The notes beneath the pieces were generated by a model. That model was given only the letters and a program-made list of their open reading frames with translations, had not been told where the DNA came from and made no database searches. Below are positions 11,391 through 23,293 of a stretch of 64,000 bases of DNA, piece after piece (the stretch's first letter is position 1; the number at the start of each line of letters is the position of its first letter). Source of the stretch: Parascedosporium putredinis (lineage: Eukaryota; Ascomycota; Sordariomycetes; Microascales; Microascaceae); contig CASHTG010000012.1 of NCBI GenBank assembly GCA_949357655.1, forward strand, positions 1,612,001-1,676,000, read 5' to 3'. The translations under genes and the position numbers were made by a program.

Positions 11391-14300
11391 ATCAACACAG
11401 GAACCCCCAAATCTAACTGCGCACGAAGAAGCGCATTGGATGGTAGGGCATGCGCCAGTTGCCAATGAAAATGTGGCCTGCGGTGCGGGGAATGCAAGAA
11501 TCGAGGGTAAGGCGCGTGGAGGAGGAATAGTGGGGGCGAGGCGGACAATGGTTCGTCGGCGGGTTGAGGCCCTTTCACGAGGAGGTGCGAGTCAACCAGA
11601 TGTTATCGTTTTCGAATGGCACATCAACCCTGCCTTACATGGATGGCGGGAGCAGACGTGGGAGGTTGAGAGGGGGCACTCTCGACGCGGGATGCTCACG
11701 GTTGTCACGCCTTGACGAGGCGGTTGGGGGTGTTTTGAGGGAGGGAAGCTCAGTCAAGGCTGGAGAACGGATGCGGCGCCGCCAACTCGTCCAATTTGGT
11801 GGGGAAGACGGTGGGGAAGACGGCGGGGCAGGAGCAACCAATATCCTGGACAAATGCTGAGGAGAAGATTTCTAGATTATGGAATCCGCGCGAGCAAGGC
11901 AAGACGGGGCCAGAAGAAAAAGAAAAGAAAAACACTGTAAAGAGAGAGGTAGGAAAAGAAAAGAAAAAAGAAATAAAGAGGGTTAAAGCGGGTCGACAAC
12001 GGGAGCTTAGCGATTCCGAGAACGTGTGTGTGCGTGTGTGTGTGTGGGTGGTGCGTGAAAACGCAGGGCGGAAAGGGGTGGAGAGCTCAGTCGAGGCCAG
12101 GGTCGAAAGCCAATGGGACGCGTGGTTCGTCCAGTGCACTTCGTCTCCCTCTCCAAGTGCTCTGCGCTCACAGAAGCGAGGGATCAAATCAAGTGAGATG
12201 TCGAAACTCGGTAATGGATTTGGAGGTTACATGTAGCGCCTGCACATGCAGAAAGACGAGCAAGGACAGGGTCGGCTGGGGGCAAATAGAAATGTGGGTG
12301 GTCCAGATTGGGCAGACGTTCGCAGCCCGAACAATGACCCGAGTTTGGTGATTCTGATCAATCCCCTCGAACGACAAAACAATAAGATGCGAGAAACAAG
12401 GCAGGGAAAAGAGGGAAAAGGGAGAAAAAGAGAGTCTGGGGGCGGGGAGAATCGTGGGGAAGGAACAGGAACAGCGTAAGCTAAACCGGGATTGGACAGA
12501 AACGGGACAGGGATGATGATGGCAAGAGCAGGCGGAAGCAATGCCATTCTTGATCCTTTCTCCGCTTCCCAATATTAAATAACAATCACCCCAAGCCCCC
12601 AAATCGCTCCAAGATCAGCCATTGATGGGTTTTGCGTGCGACTCCCCCGATCCGTTGCGTTCCAGAGAGCGGAAAGAATCTTCCCAAGTTTCTAGCTCGG
12701 CGTCCTTCTGGCACATTTCGAGGCGAGGCGACCCGCCTCCACTCATCGTGCCACGCCCGTGGGAATTGAAAGGACCGAGGAGAATCGGACCCTGAACCGT
12801 ACCAAACTTAAATATGACCCGGGTTAGCCGCTGCAAGGATACTACACTCCAGACCCTCCCACCCGAGCCGGGTTCACACGAGGCAGATGAAGACGGACGA
12901 TTCTGCTTTCCACCCACTTCCCACCCCATTCTATCGGCCGCAGCGATACATAATGTAAGGGGAGGGGAGTGATGTATTGCATCCAGTTCGACGCAGACAT
13001 AAACTTATTCATAAGCAGCGCTGTTTTAGTCAAGAAAGAACCAATTCGTACATCTCCACCAAGTGGTGCCATAGGCTGATCCATGCAGAGTTCTCCTTTG
13101 AGCCCATGACTTGCATAACTCGAGCATCTACCGAGGTACCATTGATGCTGTCCTTTGCTGCCGCTGAGCATCAAGTCACAAGACTTTTAGAAAGGGTGGC
13201 GGCTCGCCGCCACGCAAGGCAGGATAGGATGCAGCTCTCGGAACGAATGACGAGATTTAATCCGGTTCTTCGCTTCTTTCAACTTCATCTCCACCTTTCT
13301 CCTCCTCGTCTCTTGCCTGATATGTTGCGAGTCCAGGTTGGGTATCGACAACACTCCTCGTAGAGCTGGCGGTCATTGGCCAATCTTCCCTCGTTGCTCT
13401 TTCTCTTTCTCTCTTTCTCTCTTCCTCTGTGGCACAGCACCGTTTATCTTATCATGATTGGTTTGAGACGTCTTCCCGACTCGTCACCTCCTTGCCTTTT
13501 TTTTTTTTTTTTCATCTTGGCCGTTCCCCGGCTGGCCAAGCACCGCTCCAGTTGATGCCTCTCCCGACGACGGCGGCCCGGCTATCGACTAGATCCCCGG
13601 CTGGCCATCTGTCGACCTTCAATTTCGGGTGGACTGTGAAGGGATCGATAGGTGCTAAGCGGTGATCAGCTAAAACATGCGCTAACGGGTCCCCTCCCCA
13701 AGAAGAAGAAGAAAAAAGTTAAGGGTCGGTAGGTCAGCGGAACCCCGAGCTCTTGCTCGCATTAGCAGGGTCGTTCGCGTGGCAATGGATCCCAGGAAGA
13801 GCCCGCGTCTCTTGGGATCGTCCCTCGTGTTCCTCGAAGCGCAATATGCGTAACAGTCAAGCCTGTTCTAGACTACCAAGCAAGCCCTTCTAGAATGCCA
13901 CCTCAAGCAAGACACCAACCAGTTTCCTTTCTTTTCCCATCCCCCACCGTCTTTCCCCCTTCCTTTCGATCGAGTCCGAGTCAAGATTGGTAGCCCTTTA
14001 CGCACCATGGGTCGACTGATTATGCCGGCACTAGCGCCCTCTTAGCTTGATGCAGAAAGAGCAAGATGCTCGCCGATTGGGACAAGAACGGCTGCCCACT
14101 GATGCCATTATTATTATAGGTCTCCATGCTTTCACTGTAGCCCTCCCTCCGACAACGCCGAGACAGGTTACATGGTCCTTCAACTATGCTGCAAGGCGAA
14201 CATAGTCGAGGCAAAGCGTTCCATTCCAACGACGGCTCTATCGCAACAGGGAGGGCCGCGGCCTGGGGGAGTAGACTTCCCGCCGCCAGCAATTGATGAA

Positions 14301-15737
14301 GTCCGAAGTTGGGGGACGAAAGAAGCAACCAATATCCACGTCAATTGAAGCTCGAATTTTGCTTGTTGGTATGCGGAACCAGCCGACCATGAAGTCGGTC
14401 GCCATTGTTTCTCTCTATATGTCTTCTGGAGCTTTAACCCTTCAGAGGCGAACCGACCCTTGACACTACACCCAATCTGGATTTTGGGGGAGTGGAAGAT
14501 GGACTGGAGATTGATGGGATCCATTCATGTCCATTGCAACCAGTTACTCGGCCAGGCCAGAAAAATAAAAGGCAAGAAAAACTAGAAAAAAAGACGGAGA
14601 AGGAGAGCGAAGCAAGAGCGTGTTGTCCGAATCCATTCAGTACCCACTCTTTTAGCAGCAAACTCGTGCCATTGCTCCTCCGCAATCCGCTCGTCGGTAG
14701 ATCTCTCCCCGATAGACCATTCACATTCTTCGTTGACCCCGGAACGAGGGCTCGGTCCAGATGTGTCGTGTCAGTCGCCGAGAGCATTCGCGAAATCGCC
14801 CGCACTGGTCTCCTTGCTCCCCCAATGGCGGAATTCTTCGCTCTCGTCTCCTGAAGCATTGGTTTGCCCATCCAACAATCTCTCCTCTTTTTCCTTCTTT
14901 TTTGTCTTTTTTTCTTTTTTTCTTTTTTCCTCCCCTTTCCCCTCTCCCTCTTCAAGTTAGTCCCCTTCTCGTCGACAAAACTCTCTCCCCCGCTTCGCTA
15001 GTGCCGTGCCTATCAGTGATGATCTCTTTGCCCAATTCCGCCTCTTCCCTCGGCGAAAGCCCCCACCGATCGCTTTTTATGTAACCATTGACGTAACTTC
15101 TCCAGGAGGTGGAAGAGGGAACTGGTCTTCCAAACAACCATGCTACCTCGCAAAGTATAACGGACAGGGAAGCCGTTGTGATAAAATATGCAAGGAATTG
15201 CTGGAAGAAGCTACGTGTTCATCCTTCCCACGCTTCTGCAGGAAGGATGAGCGAGGCAAGGAGCGAGCGTCCGTGAATGGAGAACGTGTTGATGGGTTTC
15301 TCCAATTCTTTGCCTGTCAAACTCAAAACTCTTGTCTTCCGGAACCACAGACTGGTTGACCCGACCCCATCTGCCAGTTCAATGTTCCTTACACCCCCTC
15401 CCCCACCATCAGACAAGTGAATCCCGCTAGCCCGATCGAAAACCAGACGCTGAGTGACCTTTGTGTGTTCGTCCCCAATCTCCACTTTGCTCGGTGCTCT
15501 TGTAATCCGATAGATACATCGTCGTTGGATGACTGGCTCGCATCAGTACCGCTTTTTCTCCCCTAGGGTGATCAACCTTCAGCCCAGCCCAACGACCCTA
15601 CTACATATAAAGCCCGTCCTCCCATCGCTGCTCATACTTTCGTGATTGTCCACACTTTAAAGACAGCCTTCTTCGCCCTGACCCTCCCGCCCCTCCCATA
15701 CGGCAAGCCCCGGATCCTTGCCCGCACCACAGCTACA
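11391..15737. other. Divergent intergenic region, regulator and rhamnonate dehydratase
   Basis: About 4.3 kb between the divergent regulator and dehydratase genes. It contains purine-rich and pyrimidine-rich tracts (for example a T18-like run near 13497-13513 and TCTTTC repeats near 13398-13428) and no reading frame with recognisable homology. It is the likely location of shared control sites. Confidence 0.5.
15606..15611 (+). promoter_or_regulatory. TATA box candidate of rhamnonate dehydratase
   Basis: TATAAA lies about 130 bases upstream of the start codon at 15738, followed by a CT-rich leader. The placement suits a fungal core promoter. It is a motif match only. Confidence 0.4.
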
Positions 15738-17412
15738 ATGTCTTCCACATCTTCCGTACGCGATTTCCCCAAGATCAAAGCCGTCCGATCATACGTGATC
15801 AGCGGCGTCGGCTCAGGTAGGACTCGGCCAGCAGACGGAATCTACCTATTTTATGCGCCCCTTTGACTAATATACCTCCCAGGCGGTGACTATCACAATG
15901 TAAAGGGTGGCCATTGGTAAGTCGTAGCTTCGTTCCCTCCGTGCTTTTCATATCAACCTATCCTTCAACAAGACTCCTCGCCATGATTTTACCTCTCCAG
16001 GCGGCAAACCACTTACACCCCATAAACGCACCTCTAGGCTCATCGACTCCCCCATCTCCACACCCTGCTCGAGGTGGGAAGAATACAAGCACTCAAGGAC
16101 AAGCTGGGGTATCAACGTGCTGGGCTCGTTCTTCATCGAGATCGAAGCTACCGATGGCACCGTCGGCATCGCAACCGGTTTCGGCGGCCCCCGCCTGCTG
16201 GCTCGTCCACCAGCACTTTGAGCGCTTCCTCATCGGCGCCGATCCCCGAAACACCAACCACCTGTTCGAGCAAATGTACCGAGCGTCCATGTTCTACGGC
16301 CGCAAGGGCCTCCCCGTCGCCGTCATCTCCGTCATCGACCTCGCCATCTGGGATCTCTTGGGCATGATCCGCAACGAGCCCGTGTACAAGATGATTGGTG
16401 GCGCGACGAAAGAGCGCCTCAACTTTTACTGCACCGGACCGGACCCGGTCGCTGCCCGGGACATGGGATTCTGGGGCGCCAAGGTACCGCTGCCCTACTG
16501 CCCGGATGACGGCCACGAGGGACTGAGGAAGAACGTTGAATTCCTACGGAAACACCGCGAGTCTGTCGGGCCCGATTTCCCCATCATGGTCGACTGCTAT
16601 ATGAGCCTCAACGTCTCCTACACCATCGAGATCGTCAAGGCTTGTCTCGATCTCAACATCAACTGGTGGGAGGAGTGCCTGTCCCCCGACGACACGGACG
16701 GTTTCGAGCAGATCAAGCGCGCCCACCCCACAATGAAGTTCACGACCGGCGAGCACGAGTACTCGCGATTCGGTTTCCGAAAGCTCATCGAGGGCCGCAA
16801 CCTCGACATCATCCAGCCGGACGTCATGTGGCTCGGCGGCCTCACCGAACTCCTTCGCGTGTCCGCCATGGCGGCGGCGTACGATATCCCCGTCGTCCCC
16901 CACGCCAGCGGACCCTACAGCTACCACTTTGTCATCTCGCAGCCCAACACCCCCTTCCAAGAGTACCTCGCCAACTCTGCCGACGGCAAGGGCGTCTTGC
17001 CCGTCTTTGGCGACCTGTTCCTCGACGAACCCATCCCTACCAAGGGATTCCTGACAACGGCCGACCTCGATAAGCCCGGGTTCGGTCTCACGCTGAACCC
17101 CGTGGCGCGATCCAAGCTCATCCCTTCCAACTACCTCTTGACCCCACCCCCGTCAACGCCCTCACGCCCCCGGTTGTCGAGCCCGAGGTGGAAAAGGGAG
17201 CAGAGGATGCCGCTGCCGCCAACGCCGACGACAGCGCGGTGAGTGAGCTGACGACCAAGGTCCAGAACTTGCTGGCTCACGGGACAAACGGAACCAACGG
17301 AACAAATGGAACAAATGAAACCACGGAACAGAGCGAAGCGACCGAGGCGAATGGGACGAATGGACAGGTTGACGGCGTTACCGGCGTTGTTGCTGCTACG
17401 GAGCTTGCATAG
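15738..17412 (+). CDS. L-rhamnonate dehydratase (LRA3/lraC-like)
   Basis: Enolase-superfamily enzyme that dehydrates L-rhamnonate to 2-keto-3-deoxy-L-rhamnonate, step three of the non-phosphorylative fungal L-rhamnose pathway; cytosolic. Exons are 15738-15816, 15883-15916 and 16038-17412. The protein follows bacterial RhmD closely: GGDYHN near the N-terminus, SWGINVLGS, the metal-ligand segments MVDCYMS and WWEECLSP, TTGEHEYS, IIQPDVMWLGGLTE and VVPHASGPYSYHFV, ending near DKPGFGLTLN. A C-run at 16188-16192 shifts the frame (two bases lost or one gained; repair gives GGPPACWL). A lost C near 17142-17145 hides the true end. After repair, the reading frame runs about 100 residues past the RhmD end as an acidic tail with NGT repeats. 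Repaired length is about 496. Galactonate or another sugar-acid dehydratase is less likely given the neighbouring rhamnose dehydrogenase. Confidence 0.9.
17279..17321 (+). repeat. In-frame AAC/GGA/ACA repeat coding NGT units
   Basis: Four imperfect 9-base units encode Asn-Gly-Thr repeats in the C-terminal tail of the dehydratase; a fifth and sixth NGT follow further on. Confidence 0.8.
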
Positions 17413-19884
17413 AGAGGCCCACGGGCATCCACTTGAATTAAGCGGTATAGACGAGGATTGTTTCTCTTGGGGCATATATATAAATCAACGACGACTATGA
17501 TGGTTGAAGACCCAACAAAAAGCACTACATTCTTCGTTCACGAGGGGGTCTAGTCTCGCTTTCAGACTTTCGCAACTCTCTTTCCTCTTTGTCCTTTTTC
17601 TCTCCACCTGTTTGCCCCTCTCTTCATTTGAAGCTTCGGTCCATATCCTAGATACTCTTTCTTTAGCAGTTTGACCTCCTAACTTGGCACATGAGAAGTA
17701 CGTCCGCATACATCATTTTGAACGGTTTTTTTTCTTCTTTTTTCTTTTCTTTTTGGGAACTTTTGTTTTTCTTTTTCTTTGCCAGACAGTAGCTAGGAGG
17801 AGTAGATATTTCAAGTAATAGGCCTTCAACGTGTTTTGTCCTTCGTCTTGCTTTGCACGAGACTCTACTCTAGCCAGGAAGAGACCCTAATACCTTCCGC
17901 GTTAGAGACTATCCGCACTAGATTTAGCCAGTGTGTTGCCCTGTTGGGTTTTGAGTAGTAGCCACATACGCCTCTTTCCCTGTACCGTTCGATGATGCGC
18001 GCTGTATGCGTGATGTATATGAAAGAACGCCTCTTTGTCTCCCTGGTTTCCACATACAAGTTTGACAGCGTGGTGGGTGCCAACACAGAGCGGGAGATTG
18101 CAGCAAGGCAGCCATCAACCTCTCACTCCCTGCACCGGATTGCTCGTGGACAGCACAGCCCGAGGCGTACCAAGGCACCCTTACCCTTACACCCTTGCAC
18201 AACTTCTTCATCGTAGCCTACCCATCCTCTCTGTCCCCTCTGCATGGGGTCCCCGCGTTGATCGCCCCCATGGCATCCGCTCGTGGCTCGACGAACAAAG
18301 ACGAAGTCCTCATCAGTGGGGTGGTCCCACCCTGTATCTCCAACTTCTTTCAGTGAACCGGGTCCATTAATACGCCGACTAGTAGTCGATAGGGCCGGGA
18401 TATCCGGCTTGGATTGCATAACATCTCTAGGAGATTAGCACCATTCGGCCGGCGCTTCTTTTTCTTTTTCTCTTCTTTCTTTTTATCTTTTTCTTCGATA
18501 GGAGAATATGGTCTCCGTGGCCTCGGGTTCTCCGCTCCTTTTCGTTTTTCTGGGGTTGCATGTGGGGTAATGCACCACTTGGTGAGGAGACAGGGGAAGG
18601 ATCCATCCACCATTCCATCAACAGATCACTGTCTCGGCCTCGCTGCTCGCTGTAATACAACCCCGAAGCACCTGGAAAATGGAGCATTGACCGTTGAACG
18701 GCGACAAGTGGTGGCAACATTGAACAAAACGGATCGCGAGGGGGTGTACCAGCCGATTCCGGCCAACTGATCACTTACTTCCAATCAAATTGTTTCGCCA
18801 TTGCCATTGAAGCACAGTGACTCTTTGAGGAGCACTGGTGATCACCAACTGCCAATCCTTCAGTGCTTCAATGTTCAATGTTCTAGGCAAATGTAGGGGT
18901 GGTCGATTAAAGACAATACAACCCATGGAGGGAAGAGTTTCAACGTTTGTCCCTCTCGAGTTGCAGCTCGACCTCACCCCCTTCCTTCGACCTTCACTAT
19001 AATAATAGATCCAGATCAATTGAACAATTCCCGTATCCTACCCCCAATGCCCCTGGAGTCCTCGATCTGATTAGTGCGGATTAGTGGGGTTACACGCCCC
19101 TCCCTCCCCCAAACTAGTCGAAGCACATTGAAAAGAACATTGAAGCAAGAGGAAGAAAGGAAGTCAAGAATGGGTGAAAGAGGGCTTCTCTCGGCGCGTT
19201 GATCAATCGATCGGTATTACTAGGATTCTTCGCTCATGCTCGTTTATCCTGCTTGTCAGGCCCAGCTATCACAGTTATTAGTATTATTCTGTGCCCGCCC
19301 CTCTCCCTTTTGTCTCAAGGAGACCGTTCTACTAATGGCGTGGGCCTGCTTAGAAGGCGTGCGCAGGAGAATTAAACCATCGGTTGAATGCTGTCCCGTG
19401 GAGAGCTTCGAAGAGGGGAAGCTCCCTCCGTAATAGGCGAGAGACAAACCCCTCTCGTCACTCATCCATATGTCTCCACTCCACATGGCCGACGCCGCCT
19501 CCACCTGCACGATTCCAAGTGGTGTATATGTAAAAAGAGCTTGTTATCGCTTCGCGCTGAAGCCCACGTTGCTCATCAACTTCCTTCTTGAACTCACAGC
19601 TCGCCTGCAGCACTTGTAGATTTCCAAACCTGAAGCCCGCATCCTCGACATCGGCGACTCGGGTAGACAGACACCTGGCCTGCTTGTTCTTTTGCTCACA
19701 CTGGGGAAGGACCTTTTTAACACATTGCATCACAGAAGAACGAGAGAAAAAAACGGAGGAGAAGAAAAAGAAGAAGAAGGGAAAGATATAGTAAAAGGGC
19801 CCGAGAAGCGACAAGGGTAGGGGAAAGTCTGATAGGAGTGCGTGTAAGTCATCTCGGACGGACACGACACAAGGAAACGGCGCC
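17413..19884. other. Intergenic region between two rhamnose genes
   Basis: About 2.5 kb with T-rich stretches (17720-17780, 18460-18500). I looked for the missing lactonase or aldolase of the pathway and saw no coding match on either strand. Confidence 0.5.
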
Positions 19885-20710
19885 ATGGCCTCCCAACCCC
19901 ACCGCGTGCACCTGCTAGCAAACAAGAATGCCATCATCACCGGGGGCACCACGGGCATAGGACGCGCCATCGCCCTGTCCTTTCTCCGCCACGGCTGCAG
20001 CGTCACCGTCAACCACCTCGACCTTGACCGGGATAAGCAACACCTCGACTCCCTCATCGCCGAGGCAGACACCATCCGTGCTGAAGACCCAGAGGCCGGC
20101 CGCCTATCCCACCTACCTGGCGATGTGCGCCAGGTCGAGACAGCCGCAAGCTTGGTAGAGCACGGAGTGCAGCACGGCGGCACGGGAGACTCGACATCTG
20201 CGTCTCCAACGCCGGCATCTGCACCTTTGCCGAATTCCTCGACCTCGACGCCGATCTCTTCTCCAAGACGGTGCGCACCAACCTCGACGGCGCCTTCTAC
20301 GTCGTCCAAGCTGCCGCTCGTCACATGGCCCGCCACCAATCCCCGCCGGCGGTAGCATCATCGGCATCTCCTCCATTTCCGCCCTCGTCGGCGGCGCTCA
20401 GCAGACGCACTACACCCCTACAAAGGCCGGCGTTCTCAGTCTCATGCAGAGCACCGCTTGCGCGCTGGGCAAGTACTCCATCCGATGCAACTCGCTGCTG
20501 CCCGGAACCATCCGGACCCAGCTGAACGACGAAGACCTAGCCGTTGATGCCAAGAGAGAGTACATGGAGGGCAGGATACCCCTTGGGAGGACCGGCGTCC
20601 CGGCGGATCTGGCAGGGCCTGCAGTCTTCCTGGCGAGCGACGAGCTGAGCGGATATGTGACGGGAGCGCAGCTCCTCGTGGATGGGGGCTTGTTCGTCAA
20701 CCTTCAGTGA
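19885..20710 (+). CDS. L-rhamnose 1-dehydrogenase (LRA1/lraA-like SDR)
   Basis: Short-chain dehydrogenase that oxidises L-rhamnose to L-rhamnono-1,4-lactone, the first step of the fungal pathway, with NAD(P)+. Visible are the cofactor motif TGGTTGIGRAIALSF, the NAG motif LDICVSNAGICTFAEF, the catalytic ISSISALVGG...THYTPTKAG with Ser, Tyr and Lys of the SDR triad, the PGTIRTQL loop and the C-terminus SGYVTGAQLLVDGGLFVNLQ. This C-terminus and the THYTPTKAGVLSLMQS segment match what I remember of yeast RHA1/LRA1. The single exon starts at a well-placed ATG. One-base losses near 20184 (G run) and 20346 (C run) break the frame. Repaired length is about 275 residues, normal for the family. Its neighbour at 15.7 kb performs step three of the same pathway, which strengthens the call. 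Confidence 0.9.
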
Positions 20711-20796
20711 CGGAAATATGACATGCATCCATGGATCCTTTGGGGCCCACGCCGGCTTGATTCAGTAGTGCTCTTTCAAAACATAAAAAGCTGCCA

Positions 20797-22002
20797 TCAA
20801 AAATTCTCCAACGTAAAACCCAAGTGTGGAAGCTTCATGCCCCTTTTGAATGTATGGCAAACTTCAGGTCTACGAAGTGACATGCATGCCGTTTGTAGGG
20901 CTTCATTTGCCGATGCCTTGGCGCACCGTAAGGTCTCCTCGCGAAACCTGAAGCCTCCCCAGTCGGAGTTCACGACCCATCCCGCCCCATCCGCGGCTTT
21001 CTGCATCGTCTGCCTCCGCGCCAAGGCCTCCTCGGCCGATATAAGGCCGCCTCCGAGCCCCAATTCAATCTCTTCCTCGTCCAAATCAACCCTCATCCAC
21101 CCTTTCCACCCGGCGCTGACGTCCCCGCCCGGTCCGCCGACCAAAACCGTGCCCCACCATTCCCTTCCCCGGCTTTCGTGCCGGCCATACAGCATCCACC
21201 GCTGCGCATCAGCGACCACCAATCGCACCTCGTCCGCTCCGGAGATGCACCTCGGTGGGCGAAAGACGTACACGTGACGGAGGTCCGCCTCCGGGCAGCG
21301 GAGCCTCGTTGCGTCAAATCGCGCCTCGAGGTCTACGACAAGCACCGTCTTTCCGCGACTCCGCACCGAATTCGTCCGCTCAGCCGTGTCTGCGGCGTTG
21401 CGAATGTCATCGACGCTGCCCCTATCGGTCACTAGGCGGGAGACAAGTGCGTAAATGAGCGGCAGGGCGCGGCCGGCGATGGACACCTGCGTTGAGCGCG
21501 TGTCGCGAAAGTGCCGCTCTATAAGACCGTCAAGCTGGGCTATCGAAGTCCGCTTGGGTTGAAGAGTTGTAGTGCCAGTTGTAGTGATTCCGCGCTGAGT
21601 CGCCGTGGAGTTGATGGCCGTAGCTGGCGTTATGAGAGAGATGAGATTATGACGAAGGGTAGATAGAACCTAGAACAGCGTTAGGTACGAGACGCGAAAA
21701 ATCCAAGTTTTTTTTTTTTTCATCGAAAAAGAGACCCGATTAATAGAATTGGGCAATCTTTTCATAAAATCAAGAGAATAGTGGGTTAAAACTGCGCACA
21801 TCACTCTACGCGTCGTCGTGATGCTTCAGGTGCTGCCCACATGCTAGGAACGTGCGTGTGCACACTCATCGGTGGTGATGTCGTAATCACTCGAAATCCG
21901 TCACGACCAAAAACTCACCTCATCCAGACTCGTCTCTTCCACCTCTCTCAGCATACTCCCACCCACCACCGCCGCCGTCGTCGCCGCTGTATTCGGGTCC
22001 AT
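20797..22002 (-). CDS. Uncharacterised fungal RecA/XRCC2-like protein
   Basis: I do not recognise this protein securely. Exon 1 (22002-21919) and exon 2 (21669-20797) are joined in phase across a 249-base intron and give 318 residues with no frame break. The core GKTVLVVDLEARFDATRL looks like a Walker B strand followed by HVYVFRPP, the layout I associate with fungal Rad51/XRCC2-like proteins. The place where a Walker A loop should lie reads VSIAGRALPLIYALVSRL and lacks the GxxxxGKT loop. A later WWGTVLVGG...GWKGWMRVD block also seems conserved in fungal proteins, from memory. It ends 86 bases from the rhamnose dehydrogenase (tail to tail). It shares a 133-base divergent promoter with the Som1-like gene. 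A repair role is speculation; ATP binding is doubtful. Confidence 0.5.
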
Positions 22003-22135
22003 TGGCCGCTTCTTACGAGACCGAAGCCCCCGTCGTTGCCGAGAGTGAAGTTCCCACCTCGCGCGCCCTCCCTGTGTTCGCCCACTTTGCGCAGCTGCTG
22101 CAACAATAACTGGACACGCCTTCCGCAGCAAAAAG
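22003..22135. promoter_or_regulatory. Short divergent promoter
   Basis: Only 133 bases separate the start codons of the RecA-like gene (minus) and the Som1-like gene (plus), so both must use this interval or each other's leader as promoter. Confidence 0.55.
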
Positions 22136-22766
22136 ATGCCGCCGCCCGTTCGGACCTTCCCGCCGGAAACCCTCCCCGAGGAGGTTCAGCTGGACACCTC
22201 TGGCCGCAAGCGAAAACCCGCTCCCGGCGCCCCCGGAATATCGATCTCTCGGCCTGTGAGCTGTTCACGATGTCGCAGTACGAGTGCGTCGTGCCCCGGC
22301 CGGATGTCCCCGATAGCCGCGTGCAATGCTACGAGGTGTTGAGATTATTTAGGAAGTGAGTTTTGTTCCGTTGTAGCGTCCCGCTTGAGCTTCCATTTCC
22401 CCCTCCCTTTGTGTGGTGTTCTGTCGTGCTTAAGCCGTGCTCGGTGTCATGGATGGTTGAGACCCGGTGGATGTGTTGTCCATTAAGCCGCTTTTCAAGG
22501 CCCAGTGGGTAATGGCTTTAGTCCCCATCTTGCTCAACATGCCTCACTCAGCCTATCTTATTATTTTTTTCTTTTCCCTCTTTCTTGTATTTTCCCCTTT
22601 CATCTTTTTCTCATTTCATATTAATCCTCACGAACTAAATGCACGCACCTTTCTCCACCTGGGCTGCTTTCTAATTGTTGAATTCGTCAGATGCGCTGAT
22701 AGGAAAGGCACGTTCATGGTGGAGACAACCGGCTGGGAAAATCAGCAGCCAGCATCCTCATCATGA
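22136..22766 (+). CDS. Som1-like mitochondrial inner membrane peptidase subunit
   Basis: Small mitochondrial intermembrane-space protein, probably the fungal Som1 family that assists the inner membrane peptidase Imp1. Exons are 22136-22355 and 22691-22766. The start MPPPVRTFPPETLPEEVQL is followed, after a lost C in the C-run at 22230-22234, by IDLSACELFTMSQYECVV, then PDSRVQCYEVLRLFRK. The exon junction rebuilds KCADRKGTFMVETTGWE. The spaced cysteines (SAC, YEC, VQC, KC) fit the family. Repaired length is about 98 residues. The intron (335 bases, GTGAGT donor) is phase-correct and is required to reach the conserved C-terminus. The family assignment rests on remembered motifs, not a search. 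A related twin-cysteine mitochondrial protein is the alternative. Confidence 0.7.
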
Positions 22767-23293
22767 AGTAGTTACAGAAAGTAACCGCCACTACAAAGGG
22801 ATGGATAGTACTACAAAAAGGAGTTTGGGTCTTTTTATCATGTAAATACCATATGCAAGAATAGAATTGATGCATAATTTTACGTCTTTCTGGTTAGTAA
22901 AGGCGGGACGCGCCATGTTGTGTAAGGCATGGGGTGGTGGTCTATGGACAACGCCCAGGACGAACCTGGCCCGTAAACATTCGTCACACAGCATAGTTGA
23001 TCCTATAAGCTTGGTATGTGTACCGACTAAGGAACATGAGGAATCACGAGTGCATCCAAGCCACTACATAGTTGAAAGGGGGCCACAAATTGAATTGCTT
23101 CTTCGATCCTCAGCAAAACTTCCCTTCCGGTCTATATCTATGATACAACACATAACAAAGACAGGAGAAACCCAATCAGACAGCAAGAGGTCGACAGGTC
23201 GCTAGGTGGGGCACCGGCCCGCCGAATCGCACTGCTTCGCCTCCCGCCGCCTCCCCAAGCTTTTGTTTCCGAGTTTAGTTCATGACAAGAAGC
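22767..23293. other. Convergent intergenic region
   Basis: About 530 bases of 3' flanking sequence between the Som1-like gene and the oppositely oriented Cox9 gene. Nothing else is seen. Confidence 0.5.

Noticed and set aside
11391..11465. Longer N-terminus for the zinc-cluster regulator
   Set aside because: The open frame upstream begins with TTG, not ATG. The first true in-frame ATG is at 11390.
14434..14955. Lys/Arg-rich protein on the minus strand
   Set aside because: The apparent protein is a translation of a purine-rich tract, with no domain and no splice context.
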